The notes: generated from the sequence alone by a model not told the origin. Shown: positions 1 to 11,259, counted from the stretch's first letter. The stretch: 64,000 nt of DNA from Sycon ciliatum (GCF_964019385.1 NC_088651.1:2508101-2572100), one strand, 5' to 3'. A program made the numbers and translations.

Positions 1-224
1 CAGCTGTACATAGACCAAAAAGATAAGAATGGCCTAGGCTACGAGGCTGACCCTTCATTTTTTCGGAACCCCGACAATACGGTAGGAGTGAAAAGAACAA
101 GAACAGGCCCGTGACTGGACAAACCCCGAGACCTGTGTATGTGTGTATATGGAGGGCACCGAAAGTACCGAAAATAAAAGTACACCGAAAATTTGTGAAA
201 TTACAGTTATGTAAATTGAGTAGT

Positions 225-405
225 GTAGCACCAACAGCAGATGCAGCACACATCGAAGAGGATATGTGATACAAGTTCTGCATATCAGATGACCCTGGTA
301 AACCAGTTGCTGTTCTGTTGTTTTGAACGCACCGGTATATGAGTGCACTTAGTGTGCATACCGTGCGCTTGATACCAACAGGACTGAATACACACAAACA
401 CACAT
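225..405. repeat. Direct repeat copy 1
   Basis: About 180 bp, from 'gtagcaccaacagcag' into the start of the CA tract, recurs with few changes at 1,099-1,280. The two copies sit on either side of THOC3 exon 783-851. Translation shows stops and no known protein. Confidence 0.85.
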
Positions 406-440
406 GCACACGCACACATACACACACACGCGCACACACT

Positions 441-505
<65 letters not shown>

Positions 506-516
506 GCGCACGCACT

Positions 517-552
<36 letters not shown>
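391..552. repeat. (CA)n-rich microsatellite
   Basis: A long CA tract with interspersed CG steps. It is UG-rich in the THOC3 transcript, downstream of exon 783-851. Confidence 0.95.
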
Positions 553-554
<2 letters not shown>

Positions 555-782
555 AACTATCCAGTGCTGCATTGCACCACCGAAATGCAGTATGCTCAAT
601 GCAGCAGCAGCAGCACAGCATATGGCATGCTGTTAGAGCAGTATGTGACAGTGACCCACAACACTGCAGATTCACACAAGCCATACTAGCAAGAGTACTG
701 AATCGTGATCGTCTTACACGGGCTTCATTGTACTACTGAATGCCAAAGGAACACACTGTGGCACACAAGTGAAAACTCTCAC

Positions 783-3700
783 CTCGAATTTGAACTGCTC
801 TTCAGCTCTCGCCTTGTACGTGCGTGGGTCGATGAAAACAATCAAGTCATCCTAGGAGCAAAGAAAAAAGAAAAGAAAAAATTCACGGTCCGCGCGAGAC
901 TCGGCTGGAGACAGAATTGTCCGCATCCGCAGGGACTCTACCACCCTCAAGGATCAAGGCGCAGATGCAGCTTCTAAAGCGGTGGGAGGTGAGTAGATCA
1001 GACCCACCGAAGGAAAAACGCTCGTAAGGACAGAAATAGAGGATTCAATTCCAGATTTTGACAGCCTCGCTGCAGTGTCAGAAAAGCGAAAGAGCATTGT
1101 AGCACCAACAGCAGATGCAGCACAGATCGAAGAGGACATGTGATACAAGTTCTGCATATCAGATGACCCTGGTAAACCAGTTGATATTCTGTTGTTTTGA
1201 ACGCACCAGAATATGAATGCACTTAGTGTGCATACCGTGCGCTTGATACCAACAGGACTGAATACACACAAACACACACACACGTGCATACACACACGTG
1301 CATACACACACGTGCATACACACACACAGAGGCATGCGTGACTCCAGCGTACCTTGTTTCCAACAGCTATTGTCTGTCCGTCTGGGCTCCAAGTTAAGTT
1401 AATGTTTTCACCGGATGTCTTGATCAAATGCATACATCTATTAGCTGTACCAACAACAAGAAGCAGGGGGGAGGAGAGAGATAGATAGAGAGAAAGTCAT
1501 TATGCTGCTCTATGCAAAAGTACACTGAACAGCCAGAAAAAAGAAAAAAAAAGAAAAAAATCTGAGCTCAGCCATTCCGTTATGTGTTGATATCACAGAC
1601 ATTCAAACGAACGAGATTCCATTTATGCATCATAGCTCAGAAAATTTACTTGAAATATTTTTATCGCCCGGAGCGGGGTTTGATGCAGGTACCCCCGGGT
1701 CCTGAGGCACAGGACCCGACCACGGGGCTAAAGAACCTCTAGGTTTGATGAAGCAAGCCAGTGCACATCTAAAGGCGTGCATCACTTGGCCAAGACAACA
1801 CGCAAGGTGAAAGCAAGTGGGCCAAGCACAGAACCGAGTAAAAAAGGCTGAAAACAAGATGGTATGCACGCCAACATACAGTTCCAAAGTGTACTTGCAC
1901 TATTTCACCACAATACATACAAGCAAGAGTACCTAATGTACTCTTGATACTACAAGCAATAAAGGAAAGTTGCGGGATGTGTGAGGCCTAGGCCACGAGG
2001 CTGACCCCCCAGTACTTCGGCACCCAGAGTTGTAGCTCGCACGTGAGTGGGGAGCTGACTATGTGCCAGAGCACATCTGTGGTGTGGTGACTATGTAGTA
2101 TGTACCACTAGCAATCTCAGAGCTGCCATTTTGCCCATTTGGCCTATGTAGCACAGGTGGAATCCTGATACAGGTCTGCTCTCGATATAACAACTCTCAC
2201 TTGTACATAAACCTCGCTAGTACATAAAAAAATCAAATCCCGCGCCGAAACAGCATCACTCCCATACAAATTTTGTTCTACACAACATAATCCTACATAA
2301 CATAAACCTCGACATAACACACGCTACGGCGGTCCCCGACGTGCGAACTCTCGATACAACATAAATTCACTTGCACGGTACAATCAAGCGGTAGCTGTAG
2401 CTAGGCAGTTTAGGCCAGTTTAGTCCTACATAACGTAAACCTCGGCATAACGCACCCTACGGCGCAGTCCCCGACGTGTGCACTCTCGATACAACGTAGA
2501 TTCACGTGCGCGGTACAATCTAGCTGTAGCCGTAGCTAGCCAGTTTAGTCTTATTGTGCATATATTCTGCGGCATTGATGGTATCTGATGTCGATGGTGG
2601 TACAGTGTGTATATGTTTGCACGGTTGAACCCGCCTTGTAATACCCTTCATTTTGAGGTGCATCTTGTATTTTACACACGGTTTTCTACATAACATAACT
2701 CTCAATATAACATACTTTTTGCGTGGTCCCAGAGATTACGTTATATGGAGAGTAGACCTGTAATTCGAATATGGCTTAATTCGAACATACCGCTTAATTA
2801 GAAGTTTTTCCAGGACCGATTTCTATCAATACGATTCCCACATATAATTTCTGATAATTCGAACCTCGAACTGGATATGTCCGGTTAATTAGAAGTCCCA
2901 CAGATTCCACTTACATAGAAAACGTGTGGGATTTGTGCTGATAATTCGAAGTTAGTAAACTGTAATTCGAAGTTCACTGTACACTGTACTGGTCAGTTCA
3001 GTTTGCATGAGCAGGCTGTGCCGGTCAGTTCAGTATCCGTGAAATCTGTGTAGTCCGTGAGCCAAAACTCAAAATCACAAGTGCCGTTGCACTCTCGGAT
3101 GGACAAATCGCCGCTTACAGTGTTGGTCAAGGACATCACAAAGGATACGTTTTCGCTTGTTGGACGTTCCAGAACCGATCCAGAGACCTTCGCGAGGGCT
3201 TCTTTTCTCGACCAAATTCCACCGTATTTTTACGCGAGTGGTGAGGTGTGCGTCGTATGAGCAAGCGCAAAACACGAGTTCGCGTGGAGTGAGGAAAAAT
3301 AATTTATTTTTTAGAAGATGACGACGTTGACGACAATATATATCGACTTGGGATAGTGTGATCACTTTATTGAAGTTGATTCCTTTCGTGTACATTGATG
3401 TTGTTTTGACAACAATGGAAGAAGAAGAAGACGTTTCTAGTGGCAGCGAGGTGCTGGATGAGGCAGCTGACGGCAACGAAGTGGCAAATGACAGCCCAGC
3501 GGAGTAATATTGCTGGAATTTTGTGTCTGTGTCACCAGCGCCCAATAATTTAGTAAAAACGAGAAGCCTGCAGTGAGTAATATCGAGACTACAAGTTGGT
3601 GTCGCATCGTCAGCGCTGCTCGAGAGAAGGACGACCATATCTGGGCTTTTCTCTGCCAGCACAAGAGCTCAGGGAGGAGTAAATGGTGTGGCTGGTATCA

Positions 3701-6700
3701 TGGAAAGTGCTACACCAATTGCACCCATGTGATAGCAATTGCAAACCTGGAGAAGACCAGTGCCTCTGATTTTGCTTTGTCTATACTTGCTGACAGTGAT
3801 GTGCATGTAGTAGTGAACCCAGAGCCACATCCTAAGGCCAGTAAGGGGCCACCTACCAGGAGCTTAGTGGTTGATACGAACAATGAATGCCATACCAGTA
3901 ATTATGAAAGCAGAGCACGGTGTAAACACAACACGGAGAACTGGTCCACCCAGAGTTTCCGGAAGGGAATGTTTTGTTGCAGGCAGCACTGGAGAGGGCA
4001 AGACGACAAGTAGCGAGGGCGAAACCAGCGCTGCTGGAGGTCCAAGCCAGAGCACCTGGCTGCTTTGCGGGCAACATACTACTGTATACCATTAGCTGTG
4101 TATGTGTGTGTGCGCACGTGTTTGTGTGCACATTTCTGGGTGTGCGTGTGTTTGTGTGTGTGCGCGCGCGTGCATGTGTGCGAGCGTGCATGTGTGCGCG
4201 TGTCTGTGTGTGTGGGCGCGTGCATGTGTGCACGTGCGTGTGTATGTGCGTGCATGTGTGTGGGCGCGCGCGTGCATGTGTGTGGGCGCGCGCGTGCATG
4301 TGTGTGCGAGCGTGCATGTGTGTGTGCGCGCGCGCGTGCATGTGCGTGCTAGGCGTTTTCCTTTGTTGGTGACACCACCCCAGGCTACTACTGGTGTTGG
4401 GGCACGGTGTTGCCACAGCCACTGCGGCCAGTGCGATCCGTGTTTCAGGTCGTTGGTGGGTTTTAGATTCCACAATTGTCGACAAGGTGTGCGCCGTGTG
4501 TGTGTGTGTGAAACCCGACAGCATTGGTGTGATGTTGTCCGAAGAGACATCCATCACTTACATCTTGAAGGACATTGGTTCGACACTGCACAGCAGCGAG
4601 GAGAGTGGCGCACAGCATTCAGAATTGCTTCACCACCACAGCCGGCCTCCCGTGATCGGATTCAGTGTAGTATTTGTAACATTTCCTTTTCGAAGAGCGG
4701 CCTGCCATGCCACAAGTGTACTCAAGAGCGTCGCAAACCTGTAGCAGACCAGTCTGGCAGCAGCCAATGCACCGTATGTCTTCGCTGGTTTCGCAGTCAT
4801 GGCAGACTGACATAGTCGGATTCGGCAGCTGGTTCATGTGTGTGTGTGCGCACGCACGCGCGCGCGCGTGCCTGGGAGACTGCATAGTCGCATTCGGCAG
4901 CTGGTTCATGTGTGTGTGCGCGCACACACGCGTGCGCATAAGCGTGTTTGTGCGCGCGTGCCTGGGAGACTGCATAGTCGGATTCGGCAGCTGGTTCATG
5001 TGTGTGCGCACGCGCACGCGTGTTTGTGTGGATTCGGCAGCTGGTTCATGTGTGTGTGTGTGTGTGCGAGCGTGCATGCCTGGGAGACTGTATAGTTGGA
5101 TTCGGCAGCTGGTTCGTGTGTGTGCGCGTGCCTGGGAGACTGCATAATCGGATTCTTCAGCTGCTTCATGTGTGTGTGCGCACGCGTGTGGGTGCGCGCG
5201 CATGCATGTATGTATGTGGCATCATCTTACATCGGTAGTTATCTGTTACTATGTTCTGCGGTGGACTGCGACAGCACACATTATGTGCCAAGATGTACAC
5301 CTGGTGATTTGCAACTGTGTTATGTTGAGTTGAAAATGAGCAATGACAGATAGCTTTTGGTGCTGTATGAGTGTGTTAGGAAATCAATAGCCAATTCCAA
5401 CCTCTTGCATTGGCCGTCAGGTTGGATAGGATCAGCGCGTGCATTTACAACAGTGGTGACGTACTTCCTATTGTACTACTGTAATGTCACATTAGCTTCA
5501 GTGTTCATATCATTATAATACTGGAGTATTCTACGTATTCACTACTATTCAGTAATCGAGTGGTTATTACTTTTGAAATATACTTCACTCACCAATTCAT
5601 TGCTCGCTATTATCTACAAGTTCCAGTCCAGTATGATGAAGTCAAGAGGCGATTTATCCAGCCAAGTAGAGGAACTTGGGATACGAAATCCAAGAGAAAT
5701 CATGAGGGTTTTCTCAGTTCGGCCATTCACGAATGTAATTGTTATTCTTCAACGCAAACTGAGTAATATTTGACCTTGAACAGGATGAACAGAAGTTCAT
5801 GCTCGGGGCAGTCGTCATTTGCTCCAGAAGGTTACTCACTACAGTCTACTACGCCTATTGGCCTAGGAAGTGGTGAACAAATATGTCGAGAGATATTTAG
5901 GACATTCTTGGAAGTCAGTTCTGAACGATTGCATTGTAACTACAAACAGTAGTGACTTTGCAGCTTGCTGCATGCAGTTTGCATCCCGATTCATAATTCT
6001 CAGCGGCAAAAAAAATCGAATCTAGTTTTGTGCACTGGTTTCCGCGTTATGTGCACTCGTGGTATCTGCTCATGGCTTCAAAAAATGAGAATCCGTGAAC
6101 AAGCGCAAAAAGATCAAGCGAAGAAGGCGAAAATGGCCGCTGCTGTCAGTGAGCAAAGTTGGATGTTTGGCGTCTTCTGTGACCTCCCTGGATCAGTTTC
6201 GAACTGTCCAACAAGTGGAAATCGCTTCAGGATACCATCGTGAAACGGTGTGCTGAAGGACGATTTGTCCCTCTCTGGGTGCAACGGTCGATGCTAAAAC
6301 GGCCGATTCTGAGATTTGGCTCACGGACTAGTGTCGAAGGTCCATCGCGCAACTCTGCGTGACCATGAGAGCATTTTGACATACATATTGTGTTGTGGGT
6401 TCATGTTTGGATAATTAGAATGTCCGGATAATAAAAAGTTTTTTCCTGGCATTTTAAGGTGCGAATTATCATGATTCCACCTGTACTACAGTCCATTTCA
6501 AAACTATAGACGCGTACCTAGGCAAAAACCGTTATGCCAGCATCTATACCACATAAAATCTGTGATCACATTGTGCATAATTTTTTCCAAATTGGGCGTC
6601 TGTTATCCAATCCTTTAGAAACTATATGAGAGTAATTGTGGAGCGATCCTGAGCAATATTCCGAAAACTATTCTCAAAAAGTTCCAGCCAAATTTGAAAT

Positions 6701-7059
6701 ATTTCAAAAACCCTACGCGTCTATAGTTTTGAAATGCACTGTAGTACCTATGTCGTCCATTTGCTGGTGTGGTGGTTGGGATACACTGGATATACACTAG
6801 CTATGCGACTGAGCACCCAACAGTACATGTTGTCTGTTATAGTCAACACTATAAATAAAAATCCAATCCAAAATGTAAAATTTGACCACCTGCAGCAACC
6901 AGTGCACATACCGCGGGCATCCCACAGACGAATGGACTTGTCCTCGGAGGCAGAAACGAGTTGATCCGGGTGCTGTGGATTCCAGCAGACCTGATTCACG
7001 ATGTCCGAATGGTCGCGGTAGAGAGCATCACGACTCTGTATCAAGCATGCATGGGTGCA

Positions 7060-7109
<50 letters not shown>

Positions 7110-8347
7110 ACACACATGCGTGTGCACGCACACACCATGTATCATGTACAGACACACATGCGCACACAATGCACGTACTCACGCACACACCACACACACG
7201 CACACGCACGCGCACGCACGCACGCACACACACACACACAAGTAGAATGTATTAAAGGCGTTCTAGTTCACTGATGTCATCGATGACGTCGTGCGATTTA
7301 ACCTTATTTTTTCCGATTTACTCGTAACTTTTGCGATTTAACCTAAAATTGGAGCGTTCTACAGATGACATCATCGATAACGTAATGCGATTTAACCCTA
7401 AAAATCGGGGTGTTTTAACCCTAAATCCGAGCGTTTTACAGGTGACGTAATCGATGACGTCATTGGGTTTAGTAGAAAGCAATGCACCAGTGGTCTTTGA
7501 ATGCTGTACAGACTAGTAGTAAAGTAAAAAAAAAAAAGTAAATTATCGTATCCGTTCCCAAAGGGAACTCACGACTAGTAGTAGCCAGGCGTATACCGTA
7601 TATTCCGGGGTATGTTAGCCGCACCGGGGTCTAAGCTGTACCCCCCCCCCCCTCCCTTTCTGGACCCAAGAGTCAGCCGCCGGGGAGATTTAGAGAATTA
7701 TTTTATGAGTTTCAAAGTGCGGCTAACACACTCGAATATACGGTATACGACTTGCAGTAATGGTGTTGTTCCACTATGACGCACGAACTCGCAGTGCCTT
7801 GGAACGACCAAATAGACCTGGTGTGCTGGACTATTTTCTCCGGCTTTATTTATTTATTCAGCTCAATCTCGTAGCATGTGCGTGCACCGCTAATATGGGG
7901 AGCAAGCACAGAGATACCCAGCCATGGCAAAAGTACAAAAAATTCTTTGATGCTTGGATGTTGAGTCCACCACTGTAACTAGATACTATATACAGTCAGA
8001 AAGTGCAACAACTAGGCACAAAACTGACAGAGTACTGAGTCATTCTGACTGTATATAGTATCTAGTTACAGTGGTGGACAGTTACTCTCAACTCGTATCC
8101 ATAATGATGTCCTTTTCCTTTCTACAATTCTTTGATGGAGTGTACTTAGTACTTACCACGCCACATGAGTCCCGGTCACAGCTGAACACCGCTACGGTGT
8201 AGTCCATAGAGCCGGAGGCCAGGCGACGGCCATCTTTATTCCACGCTACCGAATGCGCCTGTGTATGCAAACAAGAATGGCCAAGCACATGCATATGGAT
8301 GTACACGCACGCGCACACACACATCCACACACACACACACACACCAT

Positions 8348-8406
<59 letters not shown>

Positions 8407-9425
8407 CACACACACACACACCATGCACACACACACACATACACACACACACACACACAAAACACAAAGCACAAGGCAAATCACTATAATCTTCCACACG
8501 TGTTACGAGTGTGCTCCCACTTGTTTGAACAAGGATACAGGGCACATAGACCACCCCTACAACATGCAGCAACAAACATATCACAGTATTCTACAGATCC
8601 TAAACCCAGATTTGTGATATTTAAAGTGGGTTTTTGATCCTCAATTCGGCCCAAATCCGACTTTCAAAAGCCAGCGGGACAGTTTCCGATGAATGGACTG
8701 TAGGGCAGTTGGCAACCTACACTGGCCCAACATCCCCAACACCCAATGAAGTGAAAAAATGGAGCAAATACCTACACATACACGATCCGTTGGATTTCAA
8801 CTGCTGAGCATTGCTGCATTATTACGGGGACTATGTCTACTGGAAAAAAATATATCTACTGGAGTTTTTTAAAAATCTACTGGAGTAAAGACAAATTCCA
8901 AAATCATTATAACCCAGCTCTGCAAAATACTTAAGTATGCTGCGAGATACCCCAGGAAAACGCCACAATTTAATACATGCACGCTGTGGGAATTCACTGT
9001 TTATCAGTTCACAGGCGAAGCAAGCTATCTGCCTGCTATAATATTATAGAACATCAGAAAAAAACAGCCATCATCAATCAAATTTCGGAATACAATATCA
9101 GTTGAGTTCATGCAGGGAAGGGATACTGGTAATTCAGCCGATATTGCACATTCAAATAAGTTATGAAATAAACCCCAAGGTATGTTCCACTGACACAATG
9201 CAGTTTTTTGTTCAATTCATGAAGATATTGGCAACTGAAAAAGGAAAGTGTATGGTCACAACCACAATTCCACGAAAAGTAAAATCAGAAACTGAACTTT
9301 AAAACAGCTCGTACCTTCTGCCTGTGGGCCGCAACTTCCTTCAGCCTTGGACTCCGCTGAAAGTGGTGTTTAGCCTCCGTCAAATATGTCGCTGGGTTCG
9401 ACGATCTACTGGCAATCGCCGCCAT
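783..9425 (-). CDS. THOC3: THO complex subunit 3 (WD40 protein), 5' part, five exons
   Basis: THOC3 is a WD40 beta-propeller subunit of the nuclear THO/TREX complex, which couples transcription and splicing to mRNA export. Coding exons in transcript order: 9,315-9,425 (start ATG at 9,425), 8,157-8,258, 6,912-7,035, 1,353-1,444 and 783-851. They total 498 nt (166 codons) in one open frame with GT-AG borders. Recognisable stretches are AHSVAWNKDGRRLASGS (first WD repeat), HSDIVNQVCWNPQHPDQLVS and SIRLWDAR (second), WSPDGQTIAVGNK (third) and ARAEEQFKFE, all colinear with metazoan THOC3. The N-terminus (MAAIASRSSNP...) is short and divergent, as usual. Later exons, starting with the VNEISW-like segment, are not seen in 1-782 and presumably lie beyond the edge. 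The 1,444 acceptor was chosen over a nearer AG because only it keeps phase and gives the family's spacing (DAR-ANRC). The introns carry transposon debris and UG-rich tracts. Confidence 0.93.
1099..1280. repeat. Direct repeat copy 2
   Basis: Partner of 225-405, in the intron between exons 783-851 and 1,353-1,444. Both copies run into a CA microsatellite at the same point, so the duplication included the start of the microsatellite. Confidence 0.85.
1264..1325. repeat. CA-rich tract beside THOC3 exon donor
   Basis: Repeats of an ACACACGTGCAT-like unit that, in transcript sense, begin about 25 nt after the donor of exon 1,353-1,444. Confidence 0.85.
1924..1946. repeat. Short palindrome, CAAGAGTAC family
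   Basis: The 9-nt arms caagagtac and gtactcttg flank a 5-nt loop. It has the same terminal sequence as the TIR elements at 14,102-14,390 and 20,114-20,587 but no interior. Confidence 0.7.
2171..2760. mobile_element. TA-flanked TIR element, family X copy 1
   Basis: The ends CAGGTCTGCTCTCGATATAA and (reverse complement) CAGGTCTACTCTCCATATAA form imperfect TIRs flanked by TA on both sides. At 590 bp with no coding potential, it fits a non-autonomous Tc1/mariner-superfamily (pogo/Tigger-like) element. A second copy is at 9,946-10,613. Confidence 0.8.
3573..4013 (+). pseudogene. Remnant of an uncharacterised repeat-borne protein, N-terminal part
   Basis: A 146-codon open frame contains SWCRIVSAAREKDDHIWAF followed by WCGWYHGKCYTNCTHV. 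The SW...AA...D...YH.KCY.....TH pattern is, from memory, the N-terminal signature of a multicopy uncharacterised protein family in cnidarian and other invertebrate genomes. Its C-terminal part carries an EADTRLLLHA...TDV motif, and a fragment of that type lies at 55,361-55,890 here. No start context or splice signals were resolved. It reads opposite to THOC3 and sits in its intron. Confidence 0.4.
4100..4350. repeat. GT/GC-rich tract (TG on plus strand)
   Basis: Alternating TGTG and CGCG runs with repeated 'gcatgtgtg' units. This is one of the few TG-on-plus tracts in the window, opposite to the gene-region polarity. Alternating purine-pyrimidine sequence of this kind can favour Z-DNA. Confidence 0.9.
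4540..4815 (+). pseudogene. LINE-like ORF2 3' end with paired zinc-finger motifs
   Basis: The frame ends RGEWRTAFR, then CSICNISFSKSGLPCHKC and CTVCLRWFRSHGRLT, then stop. Two CxxC...HxxC-like fingers after a W-rich RT tail are typical of the C-terminus of several non-LTR retrotransposon ORF2 proteins. The second finger lacks its final H..C, so the copy is damaged. No RT catalytic motif is in reach: the upstream sequence is GT repeat. The assignment is by family resemblance. Confidence 0.5.
4815..5210. repeat. Tandem repeat of about 55-85 bp following the LINE tail
   Basis: Five to six units each contain 'tcggattcggcagctggttc', then a variable TGTG/CGCG stretch, then 'gtgcctgggagactgcatag'. 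The array starts exactly where the zinc-finger frame ends, so it may be an expanded 3' tail of that element. Confidence 0.85.
5211..6400. other. Intronic sequence without recognised gene
   Basis: Plus-strand open stretches of 60-92 codons (for example KDQAKKAKMAAAVSEQSWMF at about 6,100) resemble no family I know. They may be parts of the degraded element described for 2,761-6,480. Confidence 0.4.
6483..6747. mobile_element. MITE, family Y copy 1
   Basis: 27-bp TIRs (gtactacagtccatttcaaa... and ...tttgaaatgcactgtagtac) differ at one base and enclose about 210 bp without coding potential. An interrupted copy is at 32,712-33,189. Confidence 0.85.
7062..7245. repeat. (CA)n microsatellite upstream of THOC3 exon 3
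   Basis: The CA tract begins 27 bp from the acceptor of exon 6,912-7,035, and so gives a UG-rich stretch just before the 3' splice site of the transcript. Confidence 0.95.
7271..7465. repeat. Triple repeat with CRE-like palindromes
   Basis: Three copies of a 'tgacrtcatcgat(g/a)acgt' palindrome, about 90 bp apart, are separated by 'gcgatttaacc' repeats. TGACGTCA-type cores match CREB/ATF sites, but the repeat structure suggests element-derived sequence. It lies in a THOC3 intron. Confidence 0.6.
7591..7748. mobile_element. MITE with 'gtataccgtatattc...gccgcac' TIRs
   Basis: Imperfect TIRs of about 33 bp flank 90 bp that includes a poly-C run. The terminal sequence resembles the element at 14,675-15,140 (ccgtat..tccgg...gc(c/t)gcac). 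Confidence 0.8.
7965..8079. repeat. Perfect 37-bp inverted repeat
   Basis: The arms 7,965-8,001 and 8,043-8,079 are identical in inverse orientation with a 41-bp spacer. The ends lie 78 bp from the donor of THOC3 exon 8,157-8,258. It looks like a small foldback element. Confidence 0.95.
8306..8462. repeat. (CA)n microsatellite upstream of THOC3 exon 2
   Basis: Begins about 48 bp upstream (in transcript sense) of the acceptor of exon 8,157-8,258. Confidence 0.95.
8480..9314. other. THOC3 intron 1, no recognised feature
   Basis: AT-rich unique-looking sequence between exons 8,157-8,258 and 9,315-9,425. I see no ORF, TIR or RNA gene in it. Confidence 0.6.
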
Positions 9426-9945
9426 TTCCTGTCCTTCTTCTTGGTTTTTCAAGTTCAACCTCTCGCCCAGATTTCGATTCTTTGATCTTTTTTTGGATTC
9501 GAAATTTTGCCGAAATCTAGGATGAAATTAAATTTTTGCCATCACGTGCATGATTGACTGAAATACTTTTACTACAATATACATGTATACACAGTGTACG
9601 AACTGTATTAATTTTCGTGATACATGATTGTAAATTAGTAGTTATAGTTATAGCTAGCCAGGAAGATTCCCTGATTACTACGAGCAAGAGTATAATGACT
9701 CTTGCTACGAGGTATATATAGCAGGACAATTCCCTGATTACAAGGCATCTGCAGGTATGATGATGACAGCGTTATCACAAGGGGCCTTGTGTAAGTAATT
9801 GCAAGAGTAAACTTAATAAGCTCCATCATGCCGTTGTGCTATGCTACTAGCAGTATCCGATGACCACCATACATGTAACTGATATTAAAACTATCATTGT
9901 ATCAAGCAAGGTTTACATTATACCAGCCTGAACCATTACATGGTA

Positions 9946-10613
9946 CAGGTCTGCTCTCGATATAACATATAGGCGACAAGCCTCTGGGTCATCCTAATAA
10001 AGATATTATTATTATTATTATAACAACTCTCACTTGTACATAAACCTCGCTAGTACATAAAAAAATCAAATCCCGCGCCGAAACAGCATCACTCCCATAC
10101 AAATTGTGTTCTACACAACATAATCCTACGAGTACATAACATAAACCTCGACATAACACACGCTACCGCGCGGTCCCCGACGTGCGCACTCTCGATACAA
10201 CGTAAATTCACGTGCACGGTGCGATCAAGTGGTAGCTGTAGCTAGGCAGTTTAGGCCAGTTTAGTCCTACATAACGTAACCTCGGCACAACGCACGCTAT
10301 GGTGCAGTCCCCGGCGCGCTCACTCTCGATACAACGGAGATTCACGTGCGCGGTACAATCAAGCTGTAGCCGAAGTTAGCCTTTTTGTAGTCCTATTGAC
10401 TATTGTGCATGTATTCTGCGGCATTGATGGTATCTGATGTCGATGGTGGTACAGTGTGTATATGTTTGCACGGTTGAACCCGCCTTGTAATACCCTCCAT
10501 TTCGAGGTACATCTTGTATTTTACACACGGTTTTCTACATAACATAACTCTTGATAATTATAACCTAATTTTTGCGTGGTCCCAGAGATTACGTTATATG
10601 GAGAGTAGACCTG
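9946..10613. mobile_element. TA-flanked TIR element, family X copy 2
   Basis: Same ends and interior as 2,171-2,760, with TA on both sides. About 50 bp from 'tataggcgacaagcctctgg' to an ATT run (about 9,970-10,020) is extra and splits the left end. It reads as a retroposon 3' end with an ATT tail. Confidence 0.82.
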
Positions 10614-10624
10614 TAGTTTGTATG

Positions 10625-10660
10625 AGGGAGTCGTAAAATACCGGTATTTTACGACTCCCT
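10625..10660. repeat. Perfect 36-bp palindrome
   Basis: The arm agggagtcgtaaaatacc and its exact complement have no loop. Related palindromes are at 39,525-39,560 and 39,684-39,715. Confidence 0.9.
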
Positions 10661-11174
10661 GGTTTGTATTGTATTAAAAGTACAATCATATCGCGTAGAG
10701 TCCTTGAGCAAACCACTGACAACCAAACTGGGAAAAACAAGCACACAGTGGTGTGCTGATAAATCCCATGGCCAAGAGCTCAGTCATGGTTCACAATGAC
10801 ACCGTGATACATTGTACACTGTACATAGCAATCTTGCTCTAGCCAGGCCGGCCCAGCTCTGCGGACCAAACTGACAGCAGCCACGGCAATGCCAATGGTG
10901 CAGAATACATACATGTGCGTGCACCCGTACGTCCGCTCACTGTCGCACGGACGCACTACGTGTACCGTACGGTATAGCTGCTTTTCACAGTGACACGCAC
11001 GACACGGTATTCGCAATGAAACCGTGCGAAGCACATTCAGGTACTGTAATCCGCCCAATATTCGCGTCACTAAATTTCGCGATTTCTTAGAACCAGCAAG
11101 TTAGTTGGCGATGGCAAAAGTTCGCGAAGCACCGGGGCTACCTACATACAGTACTGTGTCAGTAGTAGTACAAT

Positions 11175-11259
11175 GTACAGTGCTGGCAACTGAAATCCGA
11201 CCCCCTTGGCGGAGCGGCGCGCCGCCAAGGGGGTCGGATTTCAGTTGCCAGCACTGTAC
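11175..11259. repeat. Perfect 38-bp hairpin with 9-nt loop
   Basis: Arms 11,175-11,212 and 11,222-11,259 are exact complements around agcggcgcg. The arms include tgctggcaactgaaatccga. Confidence 0.95.

Larger units (their letters stand above)
2761..6480. mobile_element. Composite transposon debris in THOC3 intron
   Basis: The left side (2,761-3,000) is rich in a 'taattcgaa' motif, and the right side (about 6,400-6,480) carries a diverged inverted counterpart with attaattcg-like and tttttcc(a/t)gg words. I infer the ends of a degraded, larger DNA element of about 3.7 kb. Inside are short plus-strand open stretches (3,057-3,260; 3,573-4,013; 5,560-5,773; 5,965-6,243), a LINE tail and GT-rich tandem repeats. 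I recognise no transposase catalytic motif. The two ends match only weakly, so the outer boundary is an inference. Confidence 0.4.

Noticed and set aside
339-739. Long Thr-His or Cys-Val repeat frames over CA tracts (also near 4,100, 7,060, 8,300, 12,000, 23,300, 27,600)
   Set aside because: They are translations of dinucleotide repeats, open in several frames on both strands, and carry no other coding signal.
3857-4557. Minus-strand His-Thr-Ala rich 234-codon frame
   Set aside because: Complement of the GT/GC-rich tract; no real protein features.
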